Assembly: GCA_027382625.1 (NCBI GenBank)
Contig: JAJKFJ010021527.1
Location: forward strand, 1-64,000
Direction of reading: 5' to 3'
Source: Tetmemena sp. SeJ-2015
Taxonomy: Eukaryota > Ciliophora > Spirotrichea > Sporadotrichida > Oxytrichidae
Length of the DNA: 64,000 bases
The stretch's first letter is position 1. Every line of letters starts with the position of its first letter. Made by a program: the position numbers and the translations under genes. Of this stretch, positions 57,623 to 64,000 are shown one piece after another. The notes beneath the pieces were generated by a model. It saw only the letters and a list, made by a program, of their open reading frames with translations. It had not been told where the DNA came from and searched no databases.

Positions 57623-59464
57623 ATGGATGTAAAGTGTGTGTTCTATTCAGAATTCAATATCAAAACTGGCCCTGAGCTTCTCTACTAATACCCTTAAGAG
57701 TAAGCATCACTTGCTATTAATTTACTTTCTAAGTTAATTGAGTGAGCAGCAATTCAAGACTTTATCTTTTTACCTTATCCCTAATAAGGAACTATGTGGA
57801 AAGATTTCTGCTCTTAAATATGAGTTTACGTATTTTACATTATAAATATGAGGAGAATAGCTTGTACATGGGTTTGCCTGTGGAAATCTTGAATGAGAAG
57901 AAATACGAGCGACGCTCTTACGAATTCAACTTTGGCATAATTGTAAACCCGACTGACTACGACCATCCCACTAAGAGAAACATCTATGAGCAACTTTTGC
58001 GCAAAATGGCCACCTATCTAACTATTTTAGAAGTGGATCATGAGTTCTTGTGGCTTGAAGAGCGCAAATGATCTCTTGAGGATTTTGTGAAACAAATCTA
58101 TATCAAGCTAACTACAGTTGAGTGCTTCTCATTTATGTTTTAAGCTTGGAGGAGATAAACTTTTGCCTGCCATTTGACTACTAAAATGTAATGGTTTTCT
58201 AGTTCCAGTCTAAAAATGAGAAGCTCAATGATCTGAGACTAATTGATGTCCCCATATTCACTAGCTAAGAAGTATTTTCAAGGTATGAGGAGTAGGTAGA
58301 ATTGGCGAGTGACATTTTACAGAGAAAGCTTAAGACCCACATCGATGGAAAGAAAAATTTGAGGTAGATTTCTGAGGACTCCTAGATTGACTATGAGATA
58401 GTAATGAGCTCCATAAGAACTCTCATCCATTACAAGATCGTGGTAATCATTGACACTTTCTCCTATTCTAATGTGTATGCTGCAACCAGAGAAATCATCA
58501 AGCTTTCTTAATAAGGAAGTGATTTATGGCAAAACTGTTCTCGATATGTGGAGGTGAGAATCAATAACGACTCTTTAAACAATCAGGCGTAATAGAATAT
58601 GAATTCAGACCAGTAGATGTATACTTATTTAAATTCTTAAAGATGTCCTCAATGAATTTGAGCAGCAGTAGGAACATCAGAGATGAGGGTTTCTCAAGCT
58701 AGTTGATTGATGAAGATGAGGACTTTGATTTATACTTTGACAACGAGCAGAGAAAGTTATTCACACTAATTGTTTATTTTTTTCCTTTTCAATAAAGAAA
58801 GACTTTGAAATCTTAGAAAACGAAAATGAAATCCTTGGGAGATGCTATTCAAGCCCAAGCTTAGAACACAAGAGAGTTTATAAAGTATAGTGTGTCCAGG
58901 CCTAAAGTGATTTCCATATTCTCTGCCTTGACATCTGGAATCAAACTAAATTATAATTTAAAATGTGTTGAATGAAGGTGAAGGATGTGCTTTTGAAATA
59001 CGAGGATGAGGCGTTTGATCACAGTAAAATAAAGTACTTTATAGAGTTCGGACTGCTCAATAAGCTCATAGTAAGGAGGCATAAATACGCAATTCATAGC
59101 GACCCATTGCAAATCAAGCAGCAAAGTTAAGGGTATCTACCCAACGCCCCTCAACTGCAGCTCACACAAATGAAGTCAGTAAATGATTTTTTCGGTTTGC
59201 CTAGCTCCCCTACATTTCAAGATGCTCAACTCACCCGCACATTTGCCTCAGAATAAAACATGGTCAGTCAAATGCAATTTTAAAATTGATTTATAACTTA
59301 AAATGTCTCATGTGAGGAACAATTAAATGATTGCAAGGATTGAGCAGTATATGGGCTAAAGGAAGAACTGCTGCATGGAGGAACTATGTGTAGTTTTTAA
59401 AATTCCTCTCAAAGAACTTTGCCAAAAACTGAAGCAGAAGGGTTACTACTTTTATTATAAATGA
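57623..59464 (+). CDS. NPRL2: NPRL2-like GATOR1 subunit (nitrogen permease regulator 2)
   Basis: Family role: GATOR1 complex, which restrains TORC1 when amino acids are low. Start ATG 57623: MDVKCVFYSEFNIKTGPELL matches the KCIFFSEFHPTLGPKI start of the family. Then LSFYLIPNKELCGKISALKY (IES at 57816), YEENSLYMGLPVEI, YEFNFGIIVNPTDYDHP, RKMATYLTILEVDHEFLW, RLIDVPIFTS, HIDGKKNLRQISEDSQIDYE, VVIIDTFSYSNVYAATREII and YFIEFGLLNKLIVRRHKYAI. The end is CMEELCVVFKIPLKELCQKL with KQKGYYFYYK, stop TGA 59462-59464. Several frame changes (near 57.73, 58.09, 58.6, 58.77, 58.95 and 59.28 kb) are further IESs or introns not all resolved. Confidence 0.92.
57816..57843 (+). other. IES, 28 bp, long pointer AAATATGAG
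   Basis: AAATATGAG at 57816-57824 and 57844-57852. Excision joins GKISALKYE to ENSLYMGLPVEI in NPRL2. Nine bases is the longest pointer I found here. Confidence 0.9.
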
Positions 59465-59575
59465 TTTCTCTATTACTCTCAAGTAACTGGATTACAGGAT
59501 AGAAATATAAATGAGATTTAATTAAACTCCTCCCATCATAACTTAGGAGGAAGTGAAGAGGCTACTCATCCCTTG

Positions 59576-62415
59576 TAGCCAAGTTTCTTCTTTCTATTGT
59601 CGAACTTCTGCTTCTGGTTCTTCTTGTACTTACCCAGCTGCGTCTTTAGTTTCTTGAGCTTGGTCTTGGTGTTTTGCAGTTTATCGTTGACTGTCTTGAG
59701 CTTCTTGAGCTTGATCATGGAGAAGGGCTTGTGCTTGAGCTTCTTCTTGTTGGTCTCTCCTCCCTTCTTCTTGTCGTGGTTCTTCTGGTACTTCTACCTG
59801 TGCTCCTCCTTATTTGTCTCTCGCTCATTCAATTGCTTCTCCAGTCTCTCCTTCTTAGATCTGCGGAAGGTGTCTAAGTTATGGGAGTACACGAAACCGT
59901 GAGGGTTCCCATCCTCATCTGAGTCATCCTCCAGGTCAGAGCTATTATACATGCAATTCAATATGAAATAATTTAATTAAGTATAGAGGGGTGCCAGTTA
60001 AAGTATCTCAAATTTATTTACTTACTAAATAATTTGGTACTGCAAAAGTTTCTCATTACTATTTCCTCTACCTAAATTTTCTCCAAAATTGTAAACCCAA
60101 ATTTAGAAATCGAAGATAAAGCAAGTGAAAATGCACTGAACTAATTTAAATTTTGCTACAGAAGAAATTAAAGATTAAATTCTTTATTTAAAAGAAAAAT
60201 TTACTTTATCAATAACATATTTTGATTAAATTATAAACTATAATGTCTTCCTCCTACTCCTCAGTCATATCCTCTTCATCGGAATCTTCTTGCAAGTCAT
60301 CTTAATCCATATGATTATCACGCTTTCTTTTACCTAGTAGTGTAGACTCGCGTCTTTTATTTCCTTTCTTGTCTACTACTTCCTCATCCTCGCTCTCTTC
60401 CTCTTCTCCCTCATCAGAGTCATCATCTTCTCCATCATATTCTATACTAGATCCATCTTCTTCCTCTCCCTCTTCATCGTCCTGTGAATCTAATTCCTCT
60501 TCACCCTCTTCGTCATCATCCATGCTGAATTCTCCTTCCTCATCATCATCTTATTCACTTCCCTTCTCGATCTCTTCATCTTCACTACCCTCCTCTGATG
60601 ATGAAGCAAATCCCTTTCTGTCTATCTTCTTAACAGCCTATCTCAGCTTCAGAACCTTAATCTTTCTCAGATCATTATCATCCAGAATCTTAGTAGCACC
60701 CAAGTTAATCTCAGGATCTATTCCTTCTGACTTTTAGAGTAGCTCAATTCCGTCTATTCCAAAGTTGATCTTCTACTTTCCATACACAAAGTTCTCCTTT
60801 GCGTTGTCTTCATCTATCTTAGTAAAGCGACCTCTGTACTTTCTGGGAAGCAAGTTAGGGCACACATCCCTGAAGTAGTTAATCAGAGATTTAGTAGCAG
60901 CTACTACAGAAGCATTTTTGAATGTTCTGAACAAGCAAAGGTACTCAATCTAGGCTTCGTCCAAGGCAAGAGGCATTCTCATTAGGATTTCTCTGATCGC
61001 GTTCAGACCGATGGTGATGTGCTGATTATTGCAATACTCAGTCACATAATTAGTCATGATTTTTTCAATCAGAGGCTTTATTTCATCGGGTGGTACGAGA
61101 TCGTGGCAAGCTTCGATGATCATTGCAAAGATCTCTCCGATTTTCTCTTTGTCGTGAGACTGTAGATATCTAAGGACATGAGCGTAGAAAGGCAGAAGGA
61201 GAAGATGGTGGCGGCCAATCATTCTGGAGATGAGTCTCATTTGCAGTAGTTTGACTTCATAACGCTCTGTAGATTTTCTAAGCTAATTGAATAGCTTCTC
61301 AGCGAAAGTCTGGGGATCATTAATTAGATCGATGGGGAGGAAGTCTGTGAATGTTTGAACCTTGTTCTTTCTCTTTTCCTTTCTTTTGTGCTGCTTAACT
61401 GCTCTGTCTAGCTTGCTCTGGCGTGCTTTGGTCATCTTTTTAGTACCCTTGTACTTTCCGAGTATAAGTTTCTTGTCCTCCTCGTCACTGCTGTCTTCTG
61501 ATTCAGAGTCATATATGTAGTCCATGACCAAGAAGAATTTGCAGGCAGCTGCTACTACCTTAGGGTTTGGGTGGAGACATCCCTGAGCAATTACGTTAAC
61601 TGTTTTATCATCATTCCAAATCTTGCGCTTGTAGAGCTCAATCATCACTGTTAGAGCTCTTTTTGTGGCAGTCTCATTGGGATCTTAGAGCATCTCAAAC
61701 ACGAAAGTCTGCAACTTCTTGTTCACTGAATGATTTCTGTGCGACTTATTCAACTGCTTCAAGTCATTATAGTAAAAGTTACGCAAAGATAATCTGAGAT
61801 CATTGATAACTCATGAGAGAATAATGATCTAAGCGCTGAGATAGTTTCTTAACTCCTTGTCCTTGCACTTGAAAAGTTTGAAGAAGACGGGCAAGATAAC
61901 TGTGGGTGAAACTACGTCCTTGCCTCTTAAAATCTTCAAACATGTAACCATTGTCATTCTGTTGTCTGGATGCAGGATAGTGTATCTATATTTAGTATAA
62001 CAACTTCAATATTATTTAGTGTAATACTGCTGCAGGGTGTTTAACAACTCATTTGATAAAAAGTCAACAATTTCGTTTCTATATATTCCTGAGATCTACA
62101 ACCAAACATTAATACAACTTGACAAAGCCTTACATGACTGAAGAAGAGGAAGTAGTTGATAACGTTTTCATTTCTCTTTCCAGGATTGAGCTTGAAGTTC
62201 TCGAGTTGCTTCTTGAAATTTTCCATGTGAATGCCGAAATCTTTCAAGTAAAGATCGGGTTGCCTTTTCATTCTATCTTAGTAGAGCGCTAGATCCTGCT
62301 TGAGAGTTTCTTCTTTCGCCTTAATGGCCTTCTGCTCATCTGAGAGTGTTTGCTAGAGTGGCTTAGACTTTGCAATCTGTGCGCTCTTAGATCTCTTTTT
62401 GCTAGTTTTTGTCAT
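59576..62415 (-). CDS. SDA1: SDA1 (60S ribosome biogenesis factor)
   Basis: SDA1/NUC130 family: nucleolar factor for 60S ribosomal subunit maturation and export. Start ATG 62415 (MTKTSKKRSKSAQ). N-terminal domain: YQDRMKRQPDLYLKDFGIHM, NVINYFLFFSH, a 38-nt intron (GTAAGG...TTGTAG), then HISGIYRNEIVDFLSNELL, RMTMVTCLKILRGKDVVSP and QGCLHPNPKVVAAACKFFLV. Core: MRLISRMIGRHHLLLLPFYA, EACHDLVPPDEIKPLIEKIM, ALDEAQIEYLCLFRTFKNAS and NYFRDVCPNLLPRKYRGRF. A very long acidic region (60.25-60.6 kb) follows, and after the 286-bp IES at 59944 the basic end KKGGETNKKKLKHKPFSMIK, matching the family's TNKEK-NKPFMM motif. Stop TGA 59576. Confidence 0.95.
59944..60229 (-). other. IES, 286 bp, pointer TATAAT
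   Basis: ATTATA on the plus strand at 59944-59949 and 60230-60235, same codon phase. Excision joins EEDIIVYN to SSDLEDDSDEDG, linking the acidic region of SDA1 to its conserved basic end. The insert is strongly AT-rich. Confidence 0.8.
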
Positions 62416-62553
62416 AAAATTCCCTTCCTTACTACTAATTAATATATACTATTTTAATATTCTCCTTCTCTCCTCACACCTAGTAAGTACAGAGAAAAGA
62501 TTATAGTCTCCAACTCAATAGACAACAATTATCTATAATAAAAGAGAAAGATA

Positions 62554-63497
62554 ATGAAGCAAGTAATATGCGAGAGTGAAAAGCAATTCATAGCCGAGGG
62601 GCTGAAATTGAATGTGAGGAGGGACGGCAGAGGAAATCTAGATCACAGAACTATTAAGTTAGAGTTGGGTACGATTCCACACGCTTTCGGATCTGCTTCC
62701 TTACTTTTTGGAGAGGAAGAAGTTCAAATTATTTGCGCCATCAAAGCTGAACTTTAAAAGCCTCTCCCTTCTGAACCGAAGAGAGGACAAATCAAGTTTC
62801 ATTTGGAATCCTCTTAGACTGGTTCCTCTTTATTCACTAGAGAAGAGCAGTCTGAACAAACTAAGAATAGACTCCTAAATTTAATATTGTTGTAATTTTA
62901 AATCTACTGCAGTCCATGTATGGAAACATCATCGATAGAGAAGAACTTTGTGTATTTGAAGGGCAGTTCACATGGATGCTTAATGTTGATGTCCTTGTAA
63001 TGGAGGAACTCTCCTTACAATAACTTGACTATATTGCACTTGCCATCAGATCAGCTTTCTTAAATTTTGAGCTGCCAGCTGTCAACGCCCCCTATGTAAG
63101 GATAGCTTTAGTTAATTTAAAATTTTTTAGGAATGCAAATACAGGCAAGATTGAAGTTGGACTGGTTGAGGAAATATATGAAGATCAAGATAACACGGAC
63201 AAGCTTGAGAAATTAAAATCGGCAAAGAGAGCTCCTTATTTGCTTTCTATAGGCTTTATCAGAGATGAGAATGAAGATGTAGTTGCTTATGATGCAGATG
63301 ACTTCGAAATTTAATGCTTTGACTAGATTCTACACGTCTCTGTTGACTATGACTTGAGAGTTCATGGCATGGAACAGTCTAGAGGCAACTCAAGCTAGCA
63401 TGGATTGCTTAACTCTAAATTTTTGACTGCCAAAAATCTCAAGAAAATTCTCCACCCAAAAATAATTGAGCTAGAAAGAATGAGTAGTCTTCTCTGA
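62554..63497 (+). CDS. RRP42: RNA exosome core subunit RRP42 (RNase PH fold)
   Basis: A ring subunit of the exosome, a 3'-5' RNA decay and processing complex. Start ATG 62554: SEKQFIAEGLKLNVRRDGRG, FGSASLLFGEEEVQIICAIK, PKRGQIKFHLESS. An IES at 62875 joins RLL to LQSMYGNIIDREELCVFEGQ, followed by FTWMLNVDVLVMEELSLQQL and DYIALAIRSAFLNFELPAV. A GTAAGG...TTTTTTAG intron (about 63096-63130) precedes NANTGKIEVGLVEEIYEDQ and LSIGFIRDENEDVVAYDADD. Stop TGA 63495-63497. The join at the intron is one base out of phase unless the C run at 63088-63092 is one too long. As in other RRP42 proteins no catalytic site is evident. Confidence 0.92.
62875..62903 (+). other. IES, 29 bp, pointer CTA
   Basis: CTA at 62875-62877 and 62904-62906, same codon phase. 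Excision joins QTKNRLL to LQSMYGNIIDREEL. The pointer is short, so the boundary could shift by a base or two. Confidence 0.75.
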
Positions 63498-63627
63498 AAA
63501 CTTTTACTCTTTTTGTGATGTAGAGAGAGAACTTAATTAGAAACTTTTATAACTTAAATACAATAATTATAATGCAATAAGTATTATTCTGCTATAATTG
63601 TTCCTTTCTAATTAGTAATTCACTCAA

Positions 63628-64000
63628 TCAGTTGCTCTTAATACCGACTTAAGCTGTGAGAGTTTGGGTATGAGAGAGGATTGATTAGATTTTAGAGAAC
63701 TTAGACTTCCATTCGCCAATCTTTTGAAGAATGGATTTCCAGTCTTTGTTGAGAGCATGTCCTTTGATGACAATTTCTTCGTTCAACTGATCAATTTTAG
63801 CATCAATTATACCGCAGGCAATTGCCTCGATGGCCCATACCTCTACCTCATCGTAGGGAACCTAATCATTGTTTGAATTTGATAAAGCTTACGTTGATAA
63901 CCTGAGCTAGTTCAGCATACTTGAGGATAGATTGCTCCAATTAGGTGCATATCTGCACATACTGCTTCTTTTTGATGATATCATCCATTTCGAGGTGCTC
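63628..64000 (-). CDS. C-terminal part of a PCI-domain protein (eIF3m- or CSN7-like)
   Basis: Runs off the right edge. Two exons: EHLEMDDIIKKKQYVQICT with LEQSILKYAELAQVIN, then a 31-nt intron (GTAAGC...GATTAG, about 63871-63901) and VPYDEVEVWAIEAIACGIID, AKIDQLNEEIVIKGHALNKD, WKSILQKIGEWKSKFSKIQS. Stop TGA 63628. This is the winged-helix end of a PCI domain: 'ddVE.w.I.AI...ii.aKIDQ' and 'W..L...i..Wk....ki'. eIF3m fits the tail best; COP9 subunit CSN7 is the main alternative. Confidence 0.65.

Noticed and set aside
60369..60737. Ser-rich plus-strand frame
   Set aside because: It is the reverse of the Glu/Asp-rich region of SDA1 (GAA/GAT read backwards gives Ser codons).
1..64000. Reading the window as a somatic (macronuclear) chromosome
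   Set aside because: Pointer-flanked inserts that break conserved proteins would not be present in somatic DNA, and no terminal telomeres are seen.
1..64000. Scrambled or inverted gene segments
   Set aside because: In the genes I could trace, segments are in linear order on one strand. Copy 3 of the Cys-rich family is the only place where a missing piece could lie elsewhere.
1..64000. CRISPR arrays, bacterial operons, riboswitches, rRNA or tRNA genes
   Set aside because: None recognised; the sequence is eukaryotic nuclear DNA.

Overview
The window reads as germline (micronuclear) DNA of a hypotrich/stichotrich ciliate, of the Oxytricha, Stylonychia or Tetmemena kind. Two things show this. 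First, long conserved proteins only stay open if TAA and TAG are read as glutamine and TGA is the only stop. Second, many genes are broken by short AT-rich inserts that are not GT-AG introns. Each insert is flanked by a direct repeat of 3-9 bases, and removing the insert plus one repeat copy restores the reading frame and a conserved protein sequence. These are internal eliminated sequences (IESs) with pointers. I traced 26 by hand, from 19 to 615 bp. Spliceosomal introns are also present, mostly 25-45 nt with GTAAG donors.

Layout. 0.7-8.5 kb: a homeobox gene, an EF-hand gene and a TIP41/TIPRL gene (all minus), then TAF7 (plus). 8.6-10.7 kb: a strange homopolymer-rich tract that may be bad assembly. 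10.7-22.4 kb (minus): a tubulin-tyrosine-ligase-like gene; a large Ser/Gln-rich gene split by a 615-bp foldback IES; a large TPR plus cyclic-nucleotide-binding-domain gene. 22.8-29.3 kb (minus): a giant secreted/membrane protein built of IPT/TIG repeats. 30-33.5 kb (plus): an unrecognised long gene. 33.7-47.5 kb (all minus): a coiled-coil gene, two unknowns, a BPI/LBP-fold secreted protein, a second EF-hand gene, a possible doublecortin gene, a small unknown, an HMG-box gene, a GSK3-type kinase and another unknown. Gaps among the EF-hand, doublecortin-like, small and HMG genes are only about 55-110 bp.

47.7-55.0 kb (minus): a tandem array of six copies of a small Cys-rich membrane-protein family that I cannot assign to any known family. 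55.7-64 kb: a secreted unknown (minus), a short unknown and NPRL2 (plus), SDA1 (minus), exosome subunit RRP42 (plus), and the end of a PCI-domain protein (minus).

The recognisable genes are mostly housekeeping: transcription (TAF7, homeobox, HMG), ribosome biogenesis and RNA decay (SDA1, RRP42), TOR signalling (TIP41, NPRL2), kinase signalling (GSK3), and cytoskeleton (TTLL, doublecortin-like). The rest are surface or secreted proteins. I saw no rRNA, tRNA, CRISPR array or intact transposase. Gene order inside the genes I traced is linear; I found no convincing scrambled gene. Several one-base frameshifts fall in homopolymer runs and look like assembly errors. All IES calls, introns and joins are hand-made inferences from one strand of sequence, without the somatic (macronuclear) counterpart.
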